Shown here in pieces: positions 17,137 to 25,456 of a stretch of DNA of 44,865 nt. The notes beneath the pieces were generated by a model. That model saw nothing but the letters and a program-made list of their open reading frames with translations, had not been told where the DNA came from and searched no databases. This DNA is from Bacteroidales bacterium (GTDB taxonomy: Bacteria; Bacteroidota; Bacteroidia; Bacteroidales; Muribaculaceae): assembly GCA_900770215.1 (NCBI GenBank), contig CAAGJW010000105.1:1-44865 (forward strand), written 5' to 3'. The position numbers were made by a program, and so were the translations under genes. Within the stretch, counting starts at the first letter, position 1, and each line of letters starts with the position of its first letter.

Positions 17137-20011
17137 CGTCTAATTCGTCAGGTTCATCAATCATATTTTTTTCATAGAACACTTTGTTAGCCTTGTAATG
17201 TTTGATGGTACCAGGATTTTTACAACCTGGGAAACCTATTGCAAATGCTACTAGATAATCGTTGCCTAAATCATCAACAAACTTTTTAAATTTAGTTTTT
17301 TCTGATTCTTTGATGTCTTTCTCATTGTTTTCTTTCTCTTCTGCTTGAATAAGCATGATGATTAAGACGGGTTTTCTTTCTGGAAGGAATTCAAAATATG
17401 CTTTAACCGGAATAGACAATTTTGATTTTGTATTCGAATTTTCATTCCAGTAAATTCTTTGCTTCTTTTCTGCTTCTGTTATTTGTTGAGTAGTCAAAGT
17501 GAATTTACCTTCTCGAGTACCAATCAATCTTCTTCGCGAACTTATCTGGATAACGTTGGCATTCGGATAAATAGCTCGCTTAGGGCATCTGATTTTCTCT
17601 AGCCCTGGAATATTATAGAATTGTGTGCCATCACCACCTTCAAAAACAACATCCCATTTTTCCACACCAGTAGTATCCGGTTCAGACAGGAACTTCACAA
17701 TCTCTTCTGTGTTGAAATTCATGTTGACCAAGGAGCATTTTATTTGAGAAAGGAAAGACACTATATCATCCTTCGGTACATCAGCAAAATATCTCGACTT
17801 GTCGGTTCCCGAATAGACATTACTTGACGCGCCGTCTCTTTGATCTGCTAATCTAAAATCATAGCCGTTGTTAAATAGGTCAGCGGTAAAGTTCTTAACG
17901 GCTTGCCAATTATCTTTGTTCTGTTGAATATTTCTACTGATGTATGGTGTATCGATAATGTTACCATAATACGTTAACTGATTCCATGAGAAAGAGTTGC
18001 GCATCTTGTTGCTTGCAGTTATTTGCAAATCGTCACTATAGTCACGTACTTTGATTCCGAAGTCTTTAGGCGTGAGGCGTTGTTCAAACATCTCCTTTAT
18101 GTCATCTTTTAGTTCTTGGGAGGCCTTGGCAACTTCCTCGTACCAATCAGCACTTAAACGACTTATCCAAATTTGAAACAAATCAGAATAGTGAGGTCTA
18201 TAACCAAACCACCTTCCCATTTGCATAAGGACATCGAATGTTGATGTATTGCGATAGAAATAGCTGACCAACAATCCCTCTAATGTTAGACCACGAGACA
18301 GGGCCAGGCCTCCGACAGCAATGGCTCGAAGCCCTTTGTTGAGCTTGTAATCAAGTTTACCACTAGATTTGCCACCATTGACTACCATTACTTCGATGGG
18401 ATCAACGGCGGAAATCAAGTTGTCTTTATTGGCAACTCTTTCGAATGAAATATCCTTTACATTTGAGAAATGTTTCTTCCAAAGTTCTTCCAGCTCTTTA
18501 TATAAAGGCTGTATCTTGTTATGATTGTTGTCATCGTTGAAATCGTATTTGATTTTCGCCAAGAAATTACTCTTCTCATTGACAACATATTCTTTGATAT
18601 ATTTCTGGACTTTGACAAAGCGAGACATATTTACAAGCATACTTCTTGGCTTTTCTATGTCTCCTCTCAGGTCTCTTACGGTATTAGCAATAAAAAAGCA
18701 TAATATCGCATCATGCAGGGATTTGGGAAGTGTTCCATGCCACTCTTTTAAATGCTTATAATAGAATGGTCCTTCATTTAGATATTCAGGATCATACATT
18801 TTAGCATCTTTGTATTCGTCAGATTCATAGTCTGGCTCGTCTATATCTTCTATATATCTGAGATTTCCATGATAAATTCCATTATCATAGAAGATCTTAT
18901 TAGCCCCAATATAAGTTGATGGTGTAGGTAGAATATAGATGAAATGCTCCGGGAACAAATCTGCCTGTTTCATGCTGTCAACGGAGTCAGGATCGATAAA
19001 AACATTTGCAAAAGGAGTTGCTGTAAAACCTACATAGGTTGCATTCTTGAAAAGATTGCAAATATTGCGTATTAATTTGTTTGTCTTTGTTGGATCGGTT
19101 TCATCTTTTTTGGTATTGACAGAAGCATTGTCTGCTTCATCATCAATAAGCAGCATGGGCTGATCAACGTAGCCTTTAACAGGGTCAAGGTTATAATCCT
19201 TCAACCAATTAAAAAGTTTTTGAAGAACAGAGACATTTTTTTTGATGACAAAAATAACCAACGACTTGTGTGACTCTAATGTTGTCGCTATTTTGTCAGC
19301 GTTAGCGACAAAATCAGAAACGCAAGATGTGAAAGATGTTGCTCTCATCGGTTGATTGTCTATTCCTACTCCAACCTTGCCACTTCTTACATTTCTCCCA
19401 ATTTTCTTTGTAGTGAAGCCTACAATACCTTCGTCAACTCTTTCTTGAGTTTGTTGCCTAAGACTTTCTGTGATACCAGCTAAAAGTATTACAACTTTAT
19501 AACCTGCATCTGCAGCCTTTGTTATCATACCAATATATGTTGCGGTCTTTCCTGATTGAACGTCGCCAATAATAAGTCCTTTTCTAAGTTTTTTCCCCTC
19601 AAATTCTTCTTTAGGATTTCCAAGGCAATTTAGCAACTCAGGAAGTGTCTTCATATCCATCAAGTTGATACTATTGATATCAATGCTGGACTTTTCAATA
19701 AGATATTGACGGTATCTGTTCCAGAAAAAAGGATCTTCTACATTCTGATTGTTATACCAATCTTTTATATTATCATAGTCATCGAAAATGGCCTCACCTT
19801 CCGAGTGCTTGATCTTGAATTTGTATTCAATTTCTATAAATATTTTTTCTCTATCTTCGTCGTCAGGGATAAGCCCAGATATTGTAGATACCTGGTCAAT
19901 GTATGGGACTATATCTTCGTATGATAAACCCTTATTTTCTTTTTCTTGCAGAGATATTAACTGTTCTGCAATACTCAGAAATGTTGTATATTGCTCGCTG
20001 TTAAATTTCAT
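17126..20011 (-). CDS. Z1 domain-containing helicase-like ATPase
   Basis: A 961-residue superfamily-2-like ATPase. Walker A is GDVQSGKT (149-156) and the DEAD-like box is LLIDDEAD (about 287-294). SF2 motif III-like FTATPFAN follows, and the Z1 signature (GGLALSRGLTLEGLLVSYF, then LMQMGRWFGYR) lies around residues 560-610. Z1 proteins occur with MutL/MORC ATPases in restriction-modification-like operons, where they are thought to move along or remodel DNA. Its start overlaps the GHKL gene by 11 bases and its end overlaps the nuclease gene by 11 bases. Codon use is AT-rich, as in the rest of the island. Confidence 0.9.
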   Translation of the reverse strand: MKFNSEQYTTFLSIAEQLISLQEKENKGLSYEDIVPYIDQVSTISGLIPDDEDREKIFIEIEYKFKIKHSEGEAIFDDYDNIKDWYNNQNVEDPFFWNRYRQYLIEKSSIDINSINLMDMKTLPELLNCLGNPKEEFEGKKLRKGLIIGDVQSGKTATYIGMITKAADAGYKVVILLAGITESLRQQTQERVDEGIVGFTTKKIGRNVRSGKVGVGIDNQPMRATSFTSCVSDFVANADKIATTLESHKSLVIFVIKKNVSVLQKLFNWLKDYNLDPVKGYVDQPMLLIDDEADNASVNTKKDETDPTKTNKLIRNICNLFKNATYVGFTATPFANVFIDPDSVDSMKQADLFPEHFIYILPTPSTYIGANKIFYDNGIYHGNLRYIEDIDEPDYESDEYKDAKMYDPEYLNEGPFYYKHLKEWHGTLPKSLHDAILCFFIANTVRDLRGDIEKPRSMLVNMSRFVKVQKYIKEYVVNEKSNFLAKIKYDFNDDNNHNKIQPLYKELEELWKKHFSNVKDISFERVANKDNLISAVDPIEVMVVNGGKSSGKLDYKLNKGLRAIAVGGLALSRGLTLEGLLVSYFYRNTSTFDVLMQMGRWFGYRPHYSDLFQIWISRLSADWYEEVAKASQELKDDIKEMFEQRLTPKDFGIKVRDYSDDLQITASNKMRNSFSWNQLTYYGNIIDTPYISRNIQQNKDNWQAVKNFTADLFNNGYDFRLADQRDGASSNVYSGTDKSRYFADVPKDDIVSFLSQIKCSLVNMNFNTEEIVKFLSEPDTTGVEKWDVVFEGGDGTQFYNIPGLEKIRCPKRAIYPNANVIQISSRRRLIGTREGKFTLTTQQITEAEKKQRIYWNENSNTKSKLSIPVKAYFEFLPERKPVLIIMLIQAEEKENNEKDIKESEKTKFKKFVDDLGNDYLVAFAIGFPGCKNPGTIKHYKANKVFYEKNMIDEPDELDDEE

Positions 20012-21512
20012 TTTTATAGTATTGTTTTAACTCGTCTTCTATAGCTTTATAATGGCAGAAAGGTTCTGACTTCATTAAGTTATCAATAGTTTCCACCACA
20101 CTCTTAGTATGTAGACTCTTGACACTTTCTATTACTGTAATAGCAAGGTTCAATACATCTTTTAATCGTGTCTGCTTATCATCATTTTCGTTATCACATA
20201 AAGACTCGTTGGACTTATCGATGTATATTTGCTGAACAGGTAGATTTTTTTCTATCTCTGTTAACAATATATCAAGATAAGTGATTCCTTCAGAGTTTAG
20301 ATGCTCCCTCACTAGTTTATAAAGTTCACTGTTTCGATTTATCTGATAATAAAAGGTTTTGTTTCTGGCTTCCATTCTATTCCAGATATAATCTATGTCG
20401 TTTACATTTTGTCTTCGACCCCGGAAAGTTTGTTTACTTATTGAAGTTTCCAAGGTGTCGTTTATCAGTCTTTTTAATTGATTCTGAATGTAACGAGGTA
20501 TGTATGCTGTTTGTTTTTTGACATCAATTTTGAAAATATCATCTAAACAATTAGGTATGTCAACACGTATTCTCGCATTTTTTGTTAGCTCGGAGCGCGG
20601 ACGCATACCAAACCATGTACCCCAGACTATAAGCCTTTGATTTCTATACAGATAGAATCCTTGCTTTGATTTGAGACTCTCTATACCTCCAACTAATTGT
20701 TGGTCTTTGTTCTTAAGATCTGACGCATATGGCAAAATGAAAGCTCTTACTTTAACTTGTCTTTCTTTCCCATTGCTGTCATTGATGGCAATAGATACTT
20801 CTTTTTTTCTTGTAGTCTTTGGGTTGTCTTCCAAGAAAGGATCTAACCCTCTGACTTTTGAATTGTTTATAAAGATATTTAGATGAAGTTTAGTTTTGGA
20901 ATTTAAGAATCTATGAAAAATTAGAGCTACGGCATCATTAACGGACTGCTTATGCTCGTTTAGAACTTCGTAAACCTGACCATTACTTGATTTAGCGAGA
21001 ACATCAAATTCACGCCATATAACCAATGTTCCTTGTTCCTGGGATTCTAATCTGTCAACGTAAGGAAGATTTTTTATTTCTGCTTTGGTATGCTCTTCTA
21101 TAATCCACGCTTCTTTTTGTTTAATATAGTTGTAATCCCAAGTATATGCATGAATTTCACCTTTATATTTGCTTGCAACCGTCAATTTGCGACACATTGA
21201 CATAGATGCTGATTTCATGCCTAATCCGAATCTACCCAAATCATCTGTTTCACGTTGGTCTTCTGAGGAAGAGCTACCATATCGCATAGCCTCAAAAAGA
21301 TGTGAATCGGACATTCCGCAACCGTCATCCAATATTCCCACAGCTAACTCTTCCAATGGGTTCTCAGGGAACAAAAGATATACATTGGTACAATGAGCAC
21401 TTATACTATTGTCGATAACGTCAGCAATAGCAGATTCGAAAGTATAACCTATCGAACGCATGGAGCCCATTAATATGTTGGCCCTAGGTGTATTTTCTCT
21501 GTCCTTACCCAT
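20001..21512 (-). CDS. MutL/MORC-like GHKL ATPase
   Basis: A 503-residue protein with a complete Bergerat ATP-binding fold: the ESAIADVIDNSISA segment (motif N, Asn35), DDGCGM (62-67) and GRFGLGMKSASMS (from about 93). A MutL-like transducer domain probably follows, and the C-terminal ~180 residues are helical. Such ATPases act as ATP-gated DNA clamps in MutL and MORC proteins. I start at MGKDREN (ATG at 21512), which overlaps the methyltransferase stop by eight bases. An open extension to 21575 lies inside the methyltransferase gene and is unlikely. It is the second gene of the operon. Confidence 0.88.
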   Translation of the reverse strand: MGKDRENTPRANILMGSMRSIGYTFESAIADVIDNSISAHCTNVYLLFPENPLEELAVGILDDGCGMSDSHLFEAMRYGSSSSEDQRETDDLGRFGLGMKSASMSMCRKLTVASKYKGEIHAYTWDYNYIKQKEAWIIEEHTKAEIKNLPYVDRLESQEQGTLVIWREFDVLAKSSNGQVYEVLNEHKQSVNDAVALIFHRFLNSKTKLHLNIFINNSKVRGLDPFLEDNPKTTRKKEVSIAINDSNGKERQVKVRAFILPYASDLKNKDQQLVGGIESLKSKQGFYLYRNQRLIVWGTWFGMRPRSELTKNARIRVDIPNCLDDIFKIDVKKQTAYIPRYIQNQLKRLINDTLETSISKQTFRGRRQNVNDIDYIWNRMEARNKTFYYQINRNSELYKLVREHLNSEGITYLDILLTEIEKNLPVQQIYIDKSNESLCDNENDDKQTRLKDVLNLAITVIESVKSLHTKSVVETIDNLMKSEPFCHYKAIEDELKQYYKNEI

Positions 21513-22581
21513 TTTTCGGATAATATGAAAGGATTTTCTCGAAGACGGCTTTTGCGAGCAATGGAGGAACGGCATTTCCTATCTGTTGCTGGATATGAGA
21601 GATTGGGCCATCAAAGATGAAGTTGTCAGGGAAGCTTTGAAGTCTGGCTGCTTCACGAACAGAAATACCTCTGTCAACCGTCGGATGAATGAGCATGCTT
21701 TTTCTATAGTTCGAAATGACTACAGATGGAGCATCTTCTCTAAGTCTTTTATATATTCCACTATGACAGCGTTTCTTGTCTGAATAATTTTGCATTAAGA
21801 AGTCCGGAATAGCCCTCCAATTTTGACCCTGACCAATATAGTGATATCGTTGAATGACCAAGTCATTATTTTTTGACACGAAATTTTGTCTAGCAACCTT
21901 AGAGCCTTTGCGCATAAGCTTCTCGTATGCAAATGCCTCCTTATATGTTTTAGTATATGGAGCTACATCGATCATGTCTCCATTCTTCAAAAACGGCAAA
22001 TCATCAATTGCTTCTTTTACAGTAACCACTGATTCTGTATTTGGCTTTGGAAACTCGAAATTGATCCCCGCACGATTTCCAACCATAAAGAATCTATTTC
22101 GTTTCTGAGGAACTCCATATTCATGTGCCCAAAGGACGGCATGATTCACTTTGTAGCCCAAGCTCTCGAAAAGACCTTGAACCATTTCTTCTATATGGCC
22201 TTGTTCCATTTTGGTAAATCCCCACACGTTTTCAAAAAGAAACCATTCGGGGTTGATGTCACGAACAAATCGTACGAACTCCCTAAATAAGAAATTTCTT
22301 GGATTTTGCATGTTCCTACTAATCGTATTAGACATAGAAAAGCCTTGGCAGGGAGGTCCACCCATGATAATAAATACAGGCTTATCCTTGCTTACAAAAT
22401 CCTTAGCGTCTATCTTTTGAATGTCGCCGTGGATAACATTGGCTCCAGGATGATTTCGTTTATAGGTCTTTGCGGCACTGGGATTGATTTCAATAGCTGT
22501 TCTAACATCTATTCCTGCCCATTGTGCGCCTAGACTTAATCCTCCTGCGCCTGAAAATATGTCGAATCCTATCGGCTTCAT
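21505..22581 (-). CDS. DNA (cytosine-5-)-methyltransferase
   Basis: A 358-residue C5 methyltransferase with the motifs in order: FSGAGGLS (I), GGPPCQGFS with catalytic Cys78 (IV), FENV (VI), QKRNRFF (VIII), a variable target-recognition region (about 190-290), and QQIGNAVPP (X). It would modify host DNA so that the island's nuclease machinery spares it. I start at MKPIGFD (ATG 22581), which places motif I near the N-terminus as usual. Start codons at 22617 and 22620 are also in frame but fall almost at the predicted transcription start. The recognition sequence cannot be read from the protein. Confidence 0.92.
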   Translation of the reverse strand: MKPIGFDIFSGAGGLSLGAQWAGIDVRTAIEINPSAAKTYKRNHPGANVIHGDIQKIDAKDFVSKDKPVFIIMGGPPCQGFSMSNTISRNMQNPRNFLFREFVRFVRDINPEWFLFENVWGFTKMEQGHIEEMVQGLFESLGYKVNHAVLWAHEYGVPQKRNRFFMVGNRAGINFEFPKPNTESVVTVKEAIDDLPFLKNGDMIDVAPYTKTYKEAFAYEKLMRKGSKVARQNFVSKNNDLVIQRYHYIGQGQNWRAIPDFLMQNYSDKKRCHSGIYKRLREDAPSVVISNYRKSMLIHPTVDRGISVREAARLQSFPDNFIFDGPISHIQQQIGNAVPPLLAKAVFEKILSYYPKNG

Positions 22582-22628
22582 AGTTATGTTTTCAGTCCTT
22601 TGCGTTTTAACGTTCATCACTAAAGTTG

Positions 22629-22636
22629 CAAAGTTA
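22629..22636 (-). promoter_or_regulatory. -7 element of the defence operon promoter
   Basis: The minus strand reads TAACTTTG here, about 48 bases before the chosen methyltransferase start. A convincing -33 element is not visible. Further upstream the duplicated MATE promoter (22750-22757) also points into the operon. Confidence 0.5.
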
Positions 22637-22690
22637 CAAAAAACTTTGTCTTTTTAGAATAAAATGCGGAAAACTACCAATAATGTAGAG

Positions 22691-22744
22691 TCAAGTGGCA
22701 ATTGCGCGATAGTGCCGACCGTACCTGTGCCAATATCCATTCAC
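22691..22744 (-). pseudogene. remnant of the MATE gene 5' end
   Basis: GTG at 22744 opens NGYWHRYGRHYRAIAT and then a TGA. The first 16 codons match the start of the MATE gene at 13919 with four base differences, two of them synonymous. Homology ends at 22696, where island sequence begins. It retains the MATE promoter. Confidence 0.85.
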
Positions 22745-22913
22745 GAGCACAAAAATAGCAAAAAAATCACTATTTTTGCGTCATGATGTGTATAAAGCCA
22801 AAATATGTCGTCGTCCTGATTGCGGCCCTCGTTGCGCTCACGGTACGGGCACAGCAGCCCGCCGCTGTCGACGAGTTTGCCGGCCTCACCGACGAGCAAA
22901 TCGTGCACCGCGG
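22696..22913 (+). repeat. right 218-bp direct repeat flanking the defence island
   Basis: Partner of 13871-14088: the same length, no gaps, 23 mismatches by hand count. It contains the MATE remnant, the divergent promoter (-7 elements at 22750-22757 minus and 22771-22778 plus) and the start of the intact Sel1 gene. Confidence 0.93.
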
Positions 22914-23556
22914 CTTGAACTATGCCCGTGCCAAAAACTATGCCGAGGCCTATCGCTGCTTCAGCCAGGCGGCGCAGCATGGCTACGACGTGGCGCAGTT
23001 CAACCTGGGGCAGTGCTACCGCCTGGGGCACGGCGTGAAGCCCGACACCCTCAAGGCCGTGAATTACTACAAGCTGGCTGCCATGCAGGGCCAGGAAGAG
23101 GCCCAGTACAACCTGGGCGAGTGCTACATGCAGGGCTACGGCGTGCAGCGCGACAGCCTAGAGGCGGCGCGGTGGTACCGCAAGGCTGCCGAGCTGGGCG
23201 TGACCGAGGCTGCCTTCAAGCTGGGGCTCTTCTACACCAGCACGGGCAACTATGGCCAGGCTTTCAAGTTCTACCAGCAGGCGGCCGACAAAGATCACCC
23301 CGAGGCGATCTACAACCTGGCCATGCTCTACTACAACGGCCAGGGCACCGGGCGCGACCTGCGCACGGCCTTTGTGCTGCTCAAGCGGGCCGCCACCCTG
23401 GGCGTGGTCGATGCCCAGTACAACCTGGCCTTGTGCTACGGCAAGGGTCAAGGCACCCCTGTGAACCGCGACATGGCCATGCACTGGCTGCGTGAGGCTG
23501 CGCGAGGCGGCGACGCCACCGCCCGCCAGGCCCTCAAGGCCATGGGCCAGCAATAG
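22783..23556 (+). CDS. Sel1-like repeat protein, exported
   Basis: A 257-residue protein with an N-terminal signal peptide (about residues 1-23, ending VRAQ) and then about five to six Sel1-type tetratricopeptide repeats, seen as recurring A-x-x-N-L-G-x-C-Y-x-x-G-x-G-V and A-x-x-W-x-x-x-A-A segments from residue 45 to the end. Sel1 repeats are protein-binding scaffolds; the partner is unknown. ATG at 22783 is followed by a second ATG codon. The -7 element ends four bases before the start, so the mRNA may be leaderless. A truncated diverged copy lies at 13958. Confidence 0.87.
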   Translation: MMCIKPKYVVVLIAALVALTVRAQQPAAVDEFAGLTDEQIVHRGLNYARAKNYAEAYRCFSQAAQHGYDVAQFNLGQCYRLGHGVKPDTLKAVNYYKLAAMQGQEEAQYNLGECYMQGYGVQRDSLEAARWYRKAAELGVTEAAFKLGLFYTSTGNYGQAFKFYQQAADKDHPEAIYNLAMLYYNGQGTGRDLRTAFVLLKRAATLGVVDAQYNLALCYGKGQGTPVNRDMAMHWLREAARGGDATARQALKAMGQQ

Positions 23557-23595
23557 CCCCCGCCACGTGCCTTGCGAGCACCGCCGTGCGAGTCG

Positions 23596-23632
23596 ATTTC
23601 ACTGCCAAGAGCGTGAAATGATATTTTTTTTT
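23596..23632 (+). terminator. probable terminator after the Sel1 gene
   Basis: atttcac (23596-23602) pairs with gtgaaat (23613-23619), followed after a few bases by nine T residues. It separates the Sel1 gene from the tRNA promoter. Confidence 0.6.
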
Positions 23633-23652
23633 GAAAATAATTGAGGTAAATG

Positions 23653-23684
23653 TTGCAGGATAAAAAAATTTTGACGTATCTTTG
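23653..23684 (+). promoter_or_regulatory. promoter of tRNA-Asp
   Basis: TTG core at 23653-23655 and -7 element TATCTTTG at 23677-23684, spaced by 21 bases, and 17 bases before the mature tRNA. This is a close match to the Bacteroidetes housekeeping promoter. Confidence 0.75.
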
Positions 23685-23701
23685 CACTCGCAAAAGCGTC
23701 T

Positions 23702-23775
23702 GGTGCGTTAGTTCAGCTGGTTAGAATGCCTGCCTGTCACGCAGGAGGTCACCGGTTCGAGTCCGGTACGCACCG
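23702..23775 (+). tRNA. tRNA-Asp (anticodon GTC)
   Basis: Acceptor stem ggtgcgt pairs with acgcacc (23768-23774), and g is the discriminator. The D-arm contains gttcagctggttagaat. The anticodon stem cctgc/gcagg encloses ctgtcac, giving anticodon GTC. The T-arm is ccggttcgagtccgg. The 74-base length fits. CCA is not encoded. Confidence 0.96.
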
Positions 23776-23778
23776 CAG

Positions 23779-23814
23779 CAGCTCGGGAGTCACGCGATTC
23801 TCGAGCTGTTTTTT
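23779..23814 (+). terminator. terminator of tRNA-Asp
   Basis: cagctcgggag (23779-23789) pairs with ttctcgagctg (23798-23808) with two G-T pairs, followed by six T residues. Confidence 0.85.
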
Positions 23815-23848
23815 GTTTATATTGCTGCCATGGCCGTGGCTGCCGCGA

Positions 23849-23872
23849 GCGTGTTAATTTTTTTTAACACGC
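23849..23872. promoter_or_regulatory. perfect 9-bp inverted repeat upstream of the vWA/tubulin-like gene cluster
   Basis: gcgtgttaa (23849-23857) and ttaacacgc (23864-23872) are separated by six T residues. It lies about 30 bases before the -7 element at 23901, where an operator would be expected. It could also be a second weak terminator of the tRNA unit, though no T-run follows it. Confidence 0.4.
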
Positions 23873-23900
23873 ATTGGGCCGTGGTTTGGGCCTTTCTCAG

Positions 23901-23908
23901 TAAATTTG
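23901..23908 (+). promoter_or_regulatory. -7 promoter element of the vWA/tubulin-like gene cluster
   Basis: TAAATTTG matches TAnnTTTG exactly, 28 bases before the lipoprotein start codon. The -33 element is not clear. I see no other exact element at this spacing before the downstream genes, so this may drive the whole cluster. Confidence 0.5.
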
Positions 23909-23936
23909 TTAGTTAAACTGATAAAGTGGTTACAAG

Positions 23937-25397
23937 ATGAAGAAAATAATTTGGCTTGCTCCGCTCGTGGTGTTTTGCCTGGCGGCCATGACCATGGCCA
24001 TGACCAGCTGCGGGGGCGACCCGCTCGAGAAGACGGTGCGGGAGGCCTTTGTGAAAGGCGACACGACCCAGGCGCGTTACGACCGCATTGTAGACTTGCT
24101 CAAGAGCAATCCCAAAAAGTACAGCGACTATATCGATGCCGAGGGTAACGTCAACGTCGATGCCCTGGCCAGCTATATCAACGCGATAGGGGGAAAGCTG
24201 CGGCCGCCCATGTCGTGGAACATCAAGGCCTATGCCGCCCAGCCGCTCTCGCTCACGGTCTACTTTGAGCGCAGCGGGTCGATGGTGCCCTACGACTCGC
24301 AGGGGGGCAGCGGCCAGCTCAAGAAGGCCGTCAACGACCTCATCAACTTCTTCCCGGGCAAGGAGCGCGTGAGCATCAACATTGTGAACGACAACATCTA
24401 TCCCTACCGCGGCACGGTCGACTCGTTTCTGCAAGACCGCAACATCTATGCCACCACCCAGGGTACGGGCAATCCTGCCTATACCGATTTCAAGGTCATC
24501 TTCGACAAAATCTTCCAGGCGCAGAAGCCCAACAACGTGAGCATCCTGGTCACCGACCTCATCTACTCGCCGCGCAACACCGAGGGAGTGAGCACGGCCA
24601 AGATTTTCAATGAGGAAAACAGCTTGGCCACCAGCATCTTCAAGCACTACAAGGGCAAGTCGGTCATCGTCGAGCAGCTGCTGGGCGACTTCGACGGCAT
24701 GTATTACCCCTATAGCGGCGTGCCTTTCCAGTACAAGGGTCCGCGTCCGTTCTACATCGTGATCATCGCCGACGCCCCGCTCATCGACCGCATGGCGGCC
24801 GACAAGAGCTATGCCAACTTCCTGAACCTGGGCAACGTGCTCAACAGCTACCGCTTCAACCAGGCGCAGACCAGGCTCAAGTTCAACATCCTGCCCAGCT
24901 GGCGCGGCAATGCGGGCCGCTTCCGTCCCGACCATGACGACGCCTCGCTGCTCACCCACTGCGAGGGCGACAAGGTGACGGGCGTGCTGGCCTTCAGCAT
25001 TGCTGTCAATCTCGATGCTCTGCAGAAGAACGACGTGTTTCTCACCAATGCCGCCAACTACTCGGTGCAGTCGCACAGCGGCTTCACCGTCAAGGTCGAG
25101 CGCATCACGCCCGACGACGTCACTGGCAACAACCGCCGCTTCCTCGAGGGCATGACCCACGTGATCACCTTCACCGGCAAGTTCAACACGCCCAGCGACG
25201 AGATTGTGGTGAACTTGCGCAACGACTTCCCCCAGTGGATCACCACCTCGACCAGCAACGACGACAGCAACCCTGCTGCCGGCGACTTTGCCCACACCAC
25301 CTTCGGGCTCGAGCGCTTCTTGCGAGGCATCTACGACGCCTTCTCGGCTGGCGGCAGCAACAGCTATGCCACCATCGACATCAAGGTTGAAAAGTAG
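23937..25397 (+). CDS. lipoprotein with a von Willebrand factor A-like domain
   Basis: A 486-residue lipoprotein. A hydrophobic signal is followed by the lipobox MTSC with Cys25. After a helical linker (about 30-100) a vWA-like fold begins with the strand LSLTVYFERSGSM. The MIDAS signature D-x-S-x-S appears as E111-R-S113-G-S115, so the first Asp is Glu. A second Asp, D207, lies in SILVTDLIYS, and T183 could be the MIDAS threonine. The C-terminal ~250 residues look like a beta-rich domain. vWA domains bind partners through a metal ion. It opens a run of seven closely spaced genes with tubulin-like and actin-like proteins. The exact role is unknown. Confidence 0.7.
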   Translation: MKKIIWLAPLVVFCLAAMTMAMTSCGGDPLEKTVREAFVKGDTTQARYDRIVDLLKSNPKKYSDYIDAEGNVNVDALASYINAIGGKLRPPMSWNIKAYAAQPLSLTVYFERSGSMVPYDSQGGSGQLKKAVNDLINFFPGKERVSINIVNDNIYPYRGTVDSFLQDRNIYATTQGTGNPAYTDFKVIFDKIFQAQKPNNVSILVTDLIYSPRNTEGVSTAKIFNEENSLATSIFKHYKGKSVIVEQLLGDFDGMYYPYSGVPFQYKGPRPFYIVIIADAPLIDRMAADKSYANFLNLGNVLNSYRFNQAQTRLKFNILPSWRGNAGRFRPDHDDASLLTHCEGDKVTGVLAFSIAVNLDALQKNDVFLTNAANYSVQSHSGFTVKVERITPDDVTGNNRRFLEGMTHVITFTGKFNTPSDEIVVNLRNDFPQWITTSTSNDDSNPAAGDFAHTTFGLERFLRGIYDAFSAGGSNSYATIDIKVEK

Positions 25398-25456
25398 CGG
25401 GACGGCGAGCATGCGTGTTACACTTTTTTTTTTGAAAAACGAAAAAATAGAAATAT

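Larger units (their letters stand above)
14089..22695 (-). mobile_element. AT-rich five-gene defence island without visible mobility genes
   Basis: The block is much more AT-rich than both flanks and holds one minus-strand operon: methyltransferase, GHKL ATPase, Z1 protein, PD-(D/E)XK protein, AIPR protein. It is bounded exactly by the two 218-bp direct repeats. The AIPR stop codon lies within about ten bases of the left boundary. No integrase, transposase, short inverted repeat or tRNA target is present at either edge, so site-specific insertion is not supported. Homologous recombination is the simplest reading. Confidence 0.85.

Noticed and set aside
23702..23775. tRNA-Asp as an attachment site for the island
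   Set aside because: The island ends at 22695, about 1 kb before the tRNA, and no partial tRNA copy appears at the left boundary.
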